23,238 nucleotides of DNA from an uncultured Lachnospiraceae bacterium (GCA_949076555.1 CARUOB010000050.1:1-23238); one strand, 5' to 3'. Counted from the first letter of the stretch, positions 15,201-22,926 are shown. Numbers and translations are program-made. The notes: generated by a model not told the origin, from the letters alone.

Positions 15201-16511
15201 ATGTGGGCATTTGAGAGTGTGTTTTATCAGATATATCCGTTGGGGTTTTGCGGTGCGCCCTTTGAGAATGACGGACAGCTAACGCACCGGATCTTAAAGG
15301 TGAACGACTGGATTCCCCATATGAAGAAGCTGGGAATCAACGCGATTTATTTTTCCCCGGTGTTTGAGTCGGACACCCACGGCTATAATACGCGGGATTA
15401 TCACACCATCGACTGCAGGCTGGGAACCAATGAGGATTTCAAAGAAGTGTGCAAAAATCTGCATGAGAACGGCATCAAGGTGGTGTTAGACGGTGTGTTC
15501 AACCATGTGGGCAGAGGGTTCTGGGCTTTTCAGGATGTGTTAAAGAACAGGGAAAATTCCCCTTATTTAAGCTGGTTTAACATTAACCTTGGAGGAAACT
15601 CAAACTACAACGACGGTCTCTGGTACGAGGGATGGGAAGGCAACTACGATCTGGTGAAGCTCAATCTGCGGCACGAGGATGTGATCAACCACATTTTGGA
15701 CAGCGTGAAGGGCTGGGTGGAGGAGTTCGACATCGACGGTCTGCGTCTGGACGTGGCGTACTGTCTGGACCACGACTTTGTGAGAAGACTCCGGGCGTTT
15801 ACGGACGGACTAAAGAATGAGTTTTATCTGCTTGGCGAGATGCTTCACGGCGATTATAACCAGATGGTGAACGATCAGATGCTTCACTCTTCCACGAACT
15901 ATGAGTGCTACAAGGGGCTGTTTTCCAGCTTTAACAGCATGAATATGTTTGAGATCAACCATTCTCTGCTCAGGCAGTTCGGGCCGGAGAACTGGTGTCT
16001 CTACAGAGGCAAGCACCTGCTCTCCTTTGTGGATAACCATGATGTGAGCCGTATTGCCAGCAATCTGACCAACGAAAAGCACCTGCCGCTGATCTACGCG
16101 CTGTGCTTCGGTATGCCAGGTATTCCCTGCGTGTACTATGGCAGCGAGTGGGGAGCGAAGGCCAATAAGAGCGAGGGAGACCCCGCGCTGCGCGCCTGCT
16201 TTGAGAAGCCGGTGTGGAACGAACTTGGCGAGTGGATCAGTAAGCTCGCGGAGGCCAAGAAGAGCTCTAAGGCGCTCAACTACGGCGCTTTCCGCTCGGT
16301 GGTGCTGACCAATAAGCAGTGTATCTTCGAGCGCAAGTGCGAGGATGAGAGAGTGTTCGTGGCCATCAACGCCGACGGGGAGGATTATACCGCCCACTTC
16401 GACGCCGGATGCGGCATGGCGGTGGATATGATCACAGGCGAAAATCACGATTTTGGCGGCGGAAGCCTGCTTCCCCCCTACAGCGCGTATTTCTGGAAGA
16501 TGGAACACTAA
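15201..16511 (+). CDS. GH13 alpha-amylase-family enzyme, intracellular
   Basis: A 436-residue glycoside hydrolase of family 13 acting on alpha-glucans or maltodextrins. All four conserved regions are present: DGVFNHVG (97-104), GLRLDVAYC with nucleophile Asp184, LLGEMLHG with acid/base Glu213, and FVDNHDVSR with Asp281. The C-terminal beta domain is short (about 360-436). There is no signal peptide, so it probably works in the cytoplasm on imported dextrins, as cyclomaltodextrinase- and maltogenic-type enzymes do; the exact specificity cannot be told. I chose ATG 15201 (MWAFESVFYQIYPLGF) because GGAGG lies five bases upstream; the frame is open further upstream to 15099, but that extension does not resemble the family. 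No carbohydrate transporter is adjacent. Confidence 0.9.
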   Translation: MWAFESVFYQIYPLGFCGAPFENDGQLTHRILKVNDWIPHMKKLGINAIYFSPVFESDTHGYNTRDYHTIDCRLGTNEDFKEVCKNLHENGIKVVLDGVFNHVGRGFWAFQDVLKNRENSPYLSWFNINLGGNSNYNDGLWYEGWEGNYDLVKLNLRHEDVINHILDSVKGWVEEFDIDGLRLDVAYCLDHDFVRRLRAFTDGLKNEFYLLGEMLHGDYNQMVNDQMLHSSTNYECYKGLFSSFNSMNMFEINHSLLRQFGPENWCLYRGKHLLSFVDNHDVSRIASNLTNEKHLPLIYALCFGMPGIPCVYYGSEWGAKANKSEGDPALRACFEKPVWNELGEWISKLAEAKKSSKALNYGAFRSVVLTNKQCIFERKCEDERVFVAINADGEDYTAHFDAGCGMAVDMITGENHDFGGGSLLPPYSAYFWKMEH

Positions 16512-16519
16512 CAGTTCAG

Positions 16520-16561
16520 CCAGACCGAGATTGTCCGGCAAATCGTGCTCGCACGAATTTG
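16520..16561. repeat. 42-base direct repeat, copy 1
   Basis: The unit starts CCAGACCGAGATT and ends GCACGAATTTG. It matches 40 of 42 bases of the copy at 16682-16723 and contains a small hairpin TCGTGC-TC-GCACGA. The word CAGTTCAGCC overlaps its left end (16512-16521), just behind the GH13 stop codon. Confidence 0.8.
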
Positions 16562-16609
16562 AAGGGCAAACGAAGGTCTGAGGGAACGCCCGCATATAAG
16601 CAAAAAGGA

Positions 16610-16640
16610 GCCGTGAAACGGCGGAGAGCGTCGAAGACGC
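16610..16640. repeat. Two adjacent GAA-loop hairpins
   Basis: GCCGT-GAA-ACGGC (16610-16622) and GCGTC-GAA-GACGC (16628-16640), both perfect 5-bp stems with GAA triloops. They sit between the two copies of the 42-base repeat. GCTGAACTGT follows at 16661-16670 as the inverse of ACAGTTCAGC at 16511-16520. No gene is supported in 16512-16740. Confidence 0.7.
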
Positions 16641-16681
16641 GATTTTGCGCATGGGCGTGAGCTGAACTGTACATGAGAGGG

Positions 16682-16723
16682 CCAGACCGAGATTACCCGG
16701 CAAATCGTGCTCGCACGAATTTG
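16682..16723. repeat. 42-base direct repeat, copy 2
   Basis: Second copy of the unit at 16520-16561, differing only at two neighbouring bases (AC for GT). Here CAGTTCAGCC lies on the right side (16725-16734) instead of the left, so the whole block 16512-16734 is bracketed by the same word. Confidence 0.8.
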
Positions 16724-16746
16724 GCAGTTCAGCCTAAAAAAATATC

Positions 16747-16775
16747 TTGACAACGTCCGCCTGATGTACTAAGAT
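16747..16775 (+). promoter_or_regulatory. Strong promoter of the 37-codon ORF
   Basis: A consensus -35 TTGACA (16747-16752), 17 bases, and TAAGAT (16770-16775). It is one of the best promoters in the window and begins a leader transcript that runs through the short ORF to the terminator at 16977. Confidence 0.8.
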
Positions 16776-16828
16776 GGCAAAAGTATCATATGGTGCAAAA
16801 AACAAATTTTCGGAAAGGAGGTAATCTT

Positions 16829-16942
16829 ATGTTTTTAATCAGTATCAATTTTGCAGTCGATTGCAACTTACAACTGCATAGGGAAACATGGAATAAAATT
16901 ACCTCCGCATATAAGCAGATCGGCAGGGACAGGGTGCGTTGA
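16829..16942 (+). CDS. 37-residue ORF, candidate leader peptide of the ABC exporter
   Basis: A short ORF encoding MFLISINFAVDCNLQLHRET (1-20), then WNKITSAYKQIGRDRVR. It has the strongest ribosome binding site in the window, AAAGGAGG (16814-16821), seven bases before the ATG. Its own promoter (16747) and a perfect terminator (16977) frame it. The peptide has no transmembrane helix or known domain. Because a heterodimeric multidrug-type ABC exporter follows, it may be a regulatory leader peptide like BmrB of Bacillus subtilis; this is inferred from layout, not from sequence similarity. The GGAGGTAAT of the ribosome binding site (16817-16825) is a perfect complement of ATTACCTCC inside the ORF (16898-16906), so initiation could be self-limited. 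An independent small protein is the alternative. Confidence 0.6.
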   Translation: MFLISINFAVDCNLQLHRETWNKITSAYKQIGRDRVR

Positions 16943-16976
16943 CCCGTTCAGTCGGTAAATAGAAGTGTCGGGCTTT

Positions 16977-17011
16977 AAGAGGCTGTGGTAGTTTATTACC
17001 ACAGCCTCTTT
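16977..17011 (+). terminator. Perfect terminator between the short ORF and the ABC exporter
   Basis: Arms AAGAGGCTGTGGTA (16977-16990) and TACCACAGCCTCTT (16997-17010) are fully complementary over 14 bases, with a 6-base loop; the arm ends in T-rich sequence. It lies 34 bases after the short ORF's stop and 243 bases before the exporter gene. No competing antiterminator arm was found by eye. Confidence 0.85.
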
Positions 17012-17044
17012 CTGCGCGCATAAGCAGAGTCAGAAAGCGGCAGA

Positions 17045-17075
17045 GACAGGATACATGCTTGCATGTAAGACTGTC
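17045..17075. repeat. Hairpin in the exporter leader
   Basis: GACAG, then TACATGC-TT-GCATGTA (17052-17067), then CTGTC, forming 5- and 7-bp stems around a small internal loop. It lies between the terminator and the 55-base tandem repeats. Confidence 0.6.
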
Positions 17076-17100
17076 AGGGACGCTTTATGACGAGCAACGC

Positions 17101-17210
17101 GAACGAGAAATGCGAAGCATTACGAGTCTGCTTATGCAAAGAGTCAGAAAGCTGCGAACGAGAAATGCGAAGCATTACGAGTCTGCTTATGCATAGAGTC
17201 AGAAAGCGGC
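17101..17210. repeat. Two tandem copies of a 55-base unit
   Basis: Copies at 17101-17155 and 17156-17210 match at 53 of 55 positions. Each holds AATGC-GAA-GCATT (17109-17121 and 17164-17176), whose core is GCGAAGC, known as an unusually stable DNA mini-hairpin. A partial third copy (AGAGTCAGAAAGCGGC) precedes them at 17027-17042. TCTGCTTATGC in each copy is the inverse of GCATAAGCAGA near 17019-17029, so larger alternative foldings are possible. No gene or clear promoter is seen in 17012-17253. Confidence 0.85.
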
Positions 17211-17253
17211 ACAGACAGAAAATATGCGGAGATAATTAGGGGGGATATCGAAC

Positions 17254-19068
17254 ATGAAAAAAATATCAAGTTACATATGGGATTACCGATTTTCCTATCT
17301 GGGAGCGGTGCTCTCCCTTTTGATCGCGGTCTCGCTGGATATGGTGGCGCCACGCTTGACGGCGCATGTGGTGGACGATGTGATCGTGGGCGGAAATATC
17401 GAAAAACTTAAGTTTCTGCTGCTGGGCTTTCTGGGCGTTGGGCTTGGCAGATGTATCTTCCAGTATTTGAAGGAGTATACATTTGACAAAAACGGCGCTC
17501 GAATTTCCGGGGATATGCGGCGGGATCTGTTCCGGCATATCCAGTCCTTGAGCGCGGATTTTTTCGACCGCACAAATACGGGAGAGCTGATGGCCCGCGT
17601 CAAGGAGGATATCGACCATATATGGGACGCGGTCGGCTATGTGGGTATGCTGTTAATAGAGGTGTTTTATCACACGGCAATCATTCTCGTCTGTATGTCT
17701 ATGATTAACCGGAAGCTGGCTATGCTTTCCGGGGCGGCCATGCTTCTGTGCGGCGTCGTGGCGGTGATTATGGAGAGAAAACTGGGAGCGGTGTACGAGG
17801 CCATCAGCGAGGAGAATGCGGTGCTCAACACGGTGGCGGAGGAAAATCTGGGCGGTGTGCGGACGGTCAAGGCATTTGCCAGGGAAGCCTTTGAGATCGA
17901 CAAGTTTCTCTCCCACAACAAACGCTACTATGATCTGAATATGGCGCAGTCCAAGGTGCTTGTGCGATACTATCCGATTTTTACGGTTATTTCTACGATT
18001 CTGCCGCTATTGACCTTATTGGTCGGTGGTCGGTTTGTGATTGACGGGGAGATGACTCTTGGGCAGATAACGGCATTTGTGGAGTATTCCATGAATATCG
18101 TGTGGCCTATGGAGATGCTGGGATGGCTGACCAACAGCTTCTCCTCCGCGGTGGCATCCAACAAAAAGATACGGAAAATATATGAGGAAACGCCGACGGT
18201 CACAGAGGCGACTGATCCGGTCAAACTACAGCAAGTGGAGGGAAAGGTATGCTTTGACCATGTTTCCTTCCACAAGGCGGACCAGCATGAGATCCTCCAT
18301 GATATCACGTTTACCGTGGAGGTGGGAAAGACGCTTGGCATTATGGGGACGACGGGAGCGGGCAAGACCTCCATCATTCAGCTTTTGCAGCGCATGTACG
18401 ATGCCACGGGCGGCGCCATTTATCTGGACGATGTGGATATCCGCAGTCTGACGCTGGAACAGCTCCGCACAAGTGTGAGCTTTGTCATGCAGGATGTCTT
18501 TCTGTTTTCGGATACCATAGGCGACAACATCAAGCTGGGGAAAAAGCGGTATGTGGATTTCAGGACGGTGCGCAAGGCGTCCACGGACGCGCAGGCCAGC
18601 GGTTTTATTGAGCGGATGGAAAAGCAGTATGACACGGTGATCGGCGAACGGGGCGTGGGACTGTCCGGCGGACAGAAACAGCGCATCAGCATAGCCCGCG
18701 CGCTCTCCAAGAAAAATCCGATTCTGGTGCTGGATGATTCCACTTCCGCGCTGGACACGGAGACGGAGCAGATGATCCAGCAGACCCTTGCGAATCTGGC
18801 GCATACCACCAAGATCATTATTGGACACAGGATCAGCGCGGTGCGCCACGCGGACGAGATTCTGGTGCTGGAAGGCGGCGCCATTGCGGAGTGCGGCACC
18901 CATGAGGAACTTCTGAGAAGACACGGTCTGTATTACGAGACATACCTGTCACAGTATGGCGGGGCCGCGGGAGCGGACGGCAAATCGGGGGCGGACACAG
19001 AGACGGCCCAGAACGGCGGAATAGAGAAAAAGACGGGAGGTGAGAGAGATGTCCTTCAACTCGTATAA
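17254..19068 (+). CDS. ABC exporter half-transporter, degenerate ATP-site subunit (BmrC-like)
   Basis: A membrane half-transporter of 604 residues: six-helix domain (about 1-300), then an ATPase domain. It has Walker A GTTGAGKT (365-372), Q-loop Gln413, the canonical signature LSGGQ (470-474), Walker B ILVLDD (490-495) and switch His526. The catalytic Glu after Walker B is replaced by Asp495. Together with the altered signature of the next protein, this is the pattern of heterodimeric exporters such as BmrC/BmrD or TM287/288, where one ATP site is degenerate. It probably exports drugs or lipid-like compounds; the substrate is unknown. The last 20 bases overlap the next gene, which implies coupled translation. 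The start is set by a G-rich ribosome binding site (AGGGGGGAT) nine bases before the ATG. No peptidase domain is present. Confidence 0.9.
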   Translation: MKKISSYIWDYRFSYLGAVLSLLIAVSLDMVAPRLTAHVVDDVIVGGNIEKLKFLLLGFLGVGLGRCIFQYLKEYTFDKNGARISGDMRRDLFRHIQSLSADFFDRTNTGELMARVKEDIDHIWDAVGYVGMLLIEVFYHTAIILVCMSMINRKLAMLSGAAMLLCGVVAVIMERKLGAVYEAISEENAVLNTVAEENLGGVRTVKAFAREAFEIDKFLSHNKRYYDLNMAQSKVLVRYYPIFTVISTILPLLTLLVGGRFVIDGEMTLGQITAFVEYSMNIVWPMEMLGWLTNSFSSAVASNKKIRKIYEETPTVTEATDPVKLQQVEGKVCFDHVSFHKADQHEILHDITFTVEVGKTLGIMGTTGAGKTSIIQLLQRMYDATGGAIYLDDVDIRSLTLEQLRTSVSFVMQDVFLFSDTIGDNIKLGKKRYVDFRTVRKASTDAQASGFIERMEKQYDTVIGERGVGLSGGQKQRISIARALSKKNPILVLDDSTSALDTETEQMIQQTLANLAHTTKIIIGHRISAVRHADEILVLEGGAIAECGTHEELLRRHGLYYETYLSQYGGAAGADGKSGADTETAQNGGIEKKTGGERDVLQLV

Positions 19069-20824
19069 AGATGATGAACAGAGTATGGCACGGAGCAAGG
19101 CGCAGACTTTGAAGAGGCTGCTCGGCTATTTGTTGGCATATAAATGGCAGATTATTCTGGTGCTTGCGGTTATGGGGTATGACGTGGCGGTGCGGTTGAT
19201 GAACCCGCTGATCATGGAATCCGCCATAGATGACTATATAAGTCAATATGATTTTAATGGGCTTTACAGGCTGCTTGTGATGGCGCTGGCAATGAATCTG
19301 ACGCTGGTGGCGATTGTGAAGCTCAGGATGTATATTATGGCCAAGGTGTGCAACCGGATTCTTTTGACAATCAGACAGGAGTTGTACACCCACATTCAAA
19401 AACTGGATTTTGCCTTTTTTGACAGCAGGCCCACGGGAAAAATTCTCTCCCGTATCATCGGGGATATCAATTCCCTGAAGGATGTGCTGTCTAACTGCGT
19501 GACCACGCTGGTGCCGGACGCCCTCAAGGTGATTGCCGTCATTGTGATTATGGTCTGCAAAAATCCGACACTTGCGCTTGCGTCTTTGCTGACGCTGCCG
19601 TTTATGGCGGCGGCGACCTTTTATATCGAATACAAGGCGCATCCGCGCTGGCAGAGTTTCCGGAAAAAGTCGGCCAACCTGAATGCGTTTATCCATGAGG
19701 ATATGGCGGGTATCCGCATCATTCAGAGTTTTCATGCCGAGAAGGAGACGGAGGATACCTTCGACGAACTGTTAAAGGAGCACAGGAACTCTTTTTTCGA
19801 CGCGGTCCGTATGAGTGATTCTTTCGGTTCCGTGATCGACCTGTCATGGGGGCTTGGCTGTATTTTGCTGTACTTTACGGGAATTGTGGTTCTGGGTGTG
19901 GATGCAGTGTCGGTGGGTACATTTATCGCCTTCGGCACGTACCTGAATATGTTCTGGCAGCCCATCCACAATATCAGCAATTTTTACAACCAGCTTGTGA
20001 CGAACATTGCGGGGGCGGAGCGGATTTTTGAGATTTTGGACACGGAACCGGGCATCGCAGACGGTGCGGCGGCGGAGCCGATGCCGGAAATCGCGGGGGA
20101 GGTGGTATTTGACCATGTGGATTTCTCCTATGATGACAAGGTGAAAGTGCTGGATGATGTGAGTTTTACCATTAAGCCGGGTGAGATGATCGCGCTGGTA
20201 GGGCCTACGGGTGCGGGAAAGACCACCATAGTCAATCTGATCAGCCGCTTCTACGAGACGACGGGCGGCGCGGTCAGGATAGACGGGCGGGATGTGCGTG
20301 AGGTTACGCTTAACAGCCTGCGCGGGCAGATGGGAATTATGACGCAGGACAACTTCCTCTTCTCCGGCACGATACGGGAAAATATCCGCTATGGCAGGCT
20401 GGACGCCACGGATGAGGAGATCGAGGCGGCGGCCAGAGCAGTCAATGCCCATGACTTCATTGTGAAGCTGGAAAAGGGGTATGAGACGGTGCTTTCCGAG
20501 CGGGGCGGCGGACTTTCCGTCGGGCAGAAGCAGCTTTTAGCCTTTGCGAGGACGATGGTTTCAGATCCGAAGATACTGATTCTGGACGAGGCTACTTCCA
20601 GCATTGACACAAAGACGGAATTGCTGGTACAGGAGGGAATTGAGCATCTGCTTGCGGGCAGAACATCCTTTGTCATTGCCCACAGGCTTTCCACGATCCG
20701 TAAGGCGGATCGAATCTTTGTTGTGGACGACGGAAAGATTCTGGAGGAGGGCAGCGCGGATGAGCTTATGGAAAAGAAGGGAATTTACTATCAGCTCTAT
20801 ATGGCGCAGTTTAAGGCCTGCTAA
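19049..20824 (+). CDS. ABC exporter half-transporter, catalytic subunit (BmrD-like)
   Basis: Second half of the exporter, 592 residues with a six-helix domain (about 25-325) and an ATPase domain. Walker A GPTGAGKT (385-392) and Walker B with catalytic Glu514 (ILDEATS) are intact, as is His545. The signature reads LSVGQ (489-493) instead of LSGGQ. Its Walker motifs with the partner's LSGGQ form the working ATP site; the partner's Walker motifs with this LSVGQ form the degenerate one. The frame can also start at GTG 19040, but ATG 19049 has GGGAGG eight bases upstream. It overlaps the end of the first subunit gene by 20 bases, so the two are co-translated. No clear hairpin terminator was found after the stop codon. 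Confidence 0.9.
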   Translation: MSFNSYKDDEQSMARSKAQTLKRLLGYLLAYKWQIILVLAVMGYDVAVRLMNPLIMESAIDDYISQYDFNGLYRLLVMALAMNLTLVAIVKLRMYIMAKVCNRILLTIRQELYTHIQKLDFAFFDSRPTGKILSRIIGDINSLKDVLSNCVTTLVPDALKVIAVIVIMVCKNPTLALASLLTLPFMAAATFYIEYKAHPRWQSFRKKSANLNAFIHEDMAGIRIIQSFHAEKETEDTFDELLKEHRNSFFDAVRMSDSFGSVIDLSWGLGCILLYFTGIVVLGVDAVSVGTFIAFGTYLNMFWQPIHNISNFYNQLVTNIAGAERIFEILDTEPGIADGAAAEPMPEIAGEVVFDHVDFSYDDKVKVLDDVSFTIKPGEMIALVGPTGAGKTTIVNLISRFYETTGGAVRIDGRDVREVTLNSLRGQMGIMTQDNFLFSGTIRENIRYGRLDATDEEIEAAARAVNAHDFIVKLEKGYETVLSERGGGLSVGQKQLLAFARTMVSDPKILILDEATSSIDTKTELLVQEGIEHLLAGRTSFVIAHRLSTIRKADRIFVVDDGKILEEGSADELMEKKGIYYQLYMAQFKAC

Positions 20825-20891
20825 TATTTTGTAAAAATAGACAAATAAAAATGCCCTTTTTTGACAATGTGCCGTTTTTTTTCGAAGACGG

Positions 20892-20919
20892 TTGACAATA
20901 ATGAGGATTACCTTATAAT
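20892..20919 (+). promoter_or_regulatory. Promoter and possible operator of the LacI-family gene
   Basis: TTGACA (20892-20897), 16 bases, TATAAT (20914-20919). Right behind it, TTTAAG (20919-20924) and CTTAAA (20934-20939) form an inverted repeat that could be an autoregulatory site. It lacks the central CG typical of LacI-family operators, so the operator part is weak. Confidence 0.7.
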
Positions 20920-20962
20920 TTAAGCTGTATTAACTTAAAATATTAATATAAGGTAGGAGAAT

Positions 20963-21997
20963 ATGGCTAAAGCAGTTAAAATGGCGGATATTGCTAAGGT
21001 GATGGGTGTCAGTACGGTGACGGTATCTAAGGCGTTGTCTGACCAGAAGGGCGTCAGCGAGGAGCTTCGCATCAAAATTAAGAAAAAGGCGGAGGAGATG
21101 GGATACAGATCCGCAACCGCCAAATACAGGGAGCGTTCCGGGAACACCGTAAGTTATACGTTCGGCGTGATCGTCTCGGACCGCTTTCTTGCAAAATACG
21201 AATCTTTTTACTGGAATCTGTATCAGGAGGTGGCTACCGCGGCGGTGCAGAAGGGGTGTTTCACCATGCTGGAGGTGCTGCAGGCGGAGGATGAGGACAG
21301 GCTGGTTATGCCCAGGCTACTCGGGGAGAGAAAGACAGAAGGGCTGATCATCATAGGCAGACCGAAGAAGGCTTACATGGAAAAACTGTTGGAGCAGGTG
21401 GAACTGCCGTTTATCCTTCTTGACTTTGTGGACCGCAACGGCGTCTATGATTCGGTGATTTCCAACAGCTATTTCGGTATGTACCGCATGACCAATTATC
21501 TCTTTGATCTGGGACATGAAAAGATTGCCTTTGTGGGAAACGTACACTATACGGATTCCATCACAGACCGTTATTTCGGGTATGTGAAGTCCTTAAGCGA
21601 GCACGGGCTGGAAGTGAGGAAGGACTGGGTGTTAGACGACCGGAATCCGGAGACGGGCCGGTCGGATGTGGGCTTTACATGGAAGCTGCCGGAGGAGATG
21701 CCCACCGCCTTTGTGTGTAACAACGATGTGGCCGCCGCCAATCTCGTCAGTGAGCTGGAACAGCGCGGTTACCGTGTGCCGCAGGATATCTCCGTGGTGG
21801 GGTATGACAATTACCAGCCGCCGGGGCTTTGCGATGTACGGATTACGACCTATGAGGTGAACATAGCGGAGATGGCGAATCAGACCGTGAAAAATCTGAT
21901 CCGCAAGATTGCCGGGGAGCCTTACAGGAAAGGCGTGACCATTGTGGACGGCAGAATTGTTTATAAGGAAAGTGTAAGAGAGGCGCATCATGACTGA
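20963..21997 (+). CDS. LacI-family transcriptional regulator
   Basis: A 344-residue repressor-type protein. The N-terminal helix-turn-helix and hinge read MADIAKVMGVSTVTVSKAL (7-25) and VSEELRIKIKKKAEEMGY, the standard LacI start. The rest (about 65-335) is a periplasmic-binding-protein-like sensor with FGVIVSDRF, EGLIIIGRP, LGHEKIAFVGN, the PTAFVCNND..AA stretch and ISVVGYDN. It probably binds a sugar and controls carbohydrate genes; the ligand and targets are unknown. The ribosome binding site AAGGTAGGAG precedes the ATG. It has its own strong promoter, and its last 10 bases overlap the end of the convergent AraC-family gene. The xylosidase and GH13 genes in the window have no visible matching operator. 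Confidence 0.92.
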   Translation: MAKAVKMADIAKVMGVSTVTVSKALSDQKGVSEELRIKIKKKAEEMGYRSATAKYRERSGNTVSYTFGVIVSDRFLAKYESFYWNLYQEVATAAVQKGCFTMLEVLQAEDEDRLVMPRLLGERKTEGLIIIGRPKKAYMEKLLEQVELPFILLDFVDRNGVYDSVISNSYFGMYRMTNYLFDLGHEKIAFVGNVHYTDSITDRYFGYVKSLSEHGLEVRKDWVLDDRNPETGRSDVGFTWKLPEEMPTAFVCNNDVAAANLVSELEQRGYRVPQDISVVGYDNYQPPGLCDVRITTYEVNIAEMANQTVKNLIRKIAGEPYRKGVTIVDGRIVYKESVREAHHD

Positions 21998-22902
21998 TGC
22001 GTCTCTCTGTACGCCTGCGGCGTGGAGCCGTATTCCTTCTTAAAGAGCCGGATAAAGTGATTCGTGTTTTCAAAGCCTGTTTCCAGCGCGATCTCATGCA
22101 CTTTTTTTTCTGTGGAGAGCAGCAGGTTTTCAGCCGATTCCATCCTTCTTTTGTTCAGATATTTGATGGGCGGCAGACCGAAGGCGTCGGAAAACTCATG
22201 GCAGATCCGGTATTTGCTCATATGACTGTGACGCGCCAGATCCTCCAGCTTCAGCGGGCGGTTCGGATGGCTGTCCATATAGTGCTTCAGCTCCCGCAGA
22301 TAGGGAGCGTATTTTTTTTGCGCCTCTTCCGGGGGTTCATGATCGAGTGTTTTTGCCAAAAGTTCTGTCACAATGGCGGTCAGGAGACCAGCGTTTTGCA
22401 GCTTGTTTGCCAGGGCAGCGCCGGGATCACCGGAAAGAAGCTGCTTTAAGTTTCTGGGTACGGAAGAATGGCCTACAACCTGTGCAAGCAGAAAAGTGTC
22501 AAAGGCGGCCATGGACTCATACACGGGAAAATGCCCCCCCCGGAACGAAAAAACGATAAAATGCCAAAAACCCATTTCGACATGCATAGAAAAGGAGCAT
22601 TTGCTGCGATCCAGATAGAGAAGCGTGCCGACGTTCAGCGGACGACGCTGCCCTTCTATCAGAAGGCTTCCTTCCCCCTCCAGCGTATAGAGAAGCATCC
22701 GACAGTCCAAAGGGGCGTAGGAGAGTGAGAGTGCCTCGTTGATCCTGACACTGCCGCCGCATAGGACGGTGGGAATTTGTTCGTTGAAAAATTCCGGCAG
22801 ATCATAGAAAACGCCTGCAAAATAGGATGCGTCGGGCAGGTTTTCCGGTGGCGTGTCCGCCGTTACGGTGAACGTGTTCTCGTATTGTTCGCGGAATGTC
22901 AT
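21988..22902 (-). CDS. AraC-family transcriptional regulator
   Basis: About 304 residues from ATG 22902. The N-terminal part resembles the cupin-like ligand domain of AraC proteins, with LLYTLEGEGSLLIEGQRRPL and GTLLYLDRSKC. The C-terminal region (last about 100 residues) holds two helix-turn-helix motifs: LKLEDLARHSHMSKYRICHE and then, after GLPPIKYLNKRRMESAENLL, VHEIALETGFENTNHFIRLF with KKEYGSTPQAYR. Such proteins often activate sugar-use genes. An in-frame ATG at 22926 also exists, but AAAGG eight bases before 22902 favours the shorter form. The gene converges with the LacI-family gene with a 10-base overlap. The regulated genes may lie beyond the right edge. Confidence 0.9.
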   Translation of the reverse strand: MTFREQYENTFTVTADTPPENLPDASYFAGVFYDLPEFFNEQIPTVLCGGSVRINEALSLSYAPLDCRMLLYTLEGEGSLLIEGQRRPLNVGTLLYLDRSKCSFSMHVEMGFWHFIVFSFRGGHFPVYESMAAFDTFLLAQVVGHSSVPRNLKQLLSGDPGAALANKLQNAGLLTAIVTELLAKTLDHEPPEEAQKKYAPYLRELKHYMDSHPNRPLKLEDLARHSHMSKYRICHEFSDAFGLPPIKYLNKRRMESAENLLLSTEKKVHEIALETGFENTNHFIRLFKKEYGSTPQAYRETHQS

Positions 22903-22926
22903 AGAAGTAACCTTTCCGACTGACAT

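Noticed and set aside
17101..17210. CRISPR array
   Set aside because: Two directly adjoining 55-base copies have no unique spacers, and there are no cas genes; the Cas4-like fold belongs to the helicase fusion.
18833..19735. A 300-codon open frame on the minus strand
   Set aside because: It spans the junction of the two ABC subunit genes in antisense and has a low-complexity composition rich in His and Arg.
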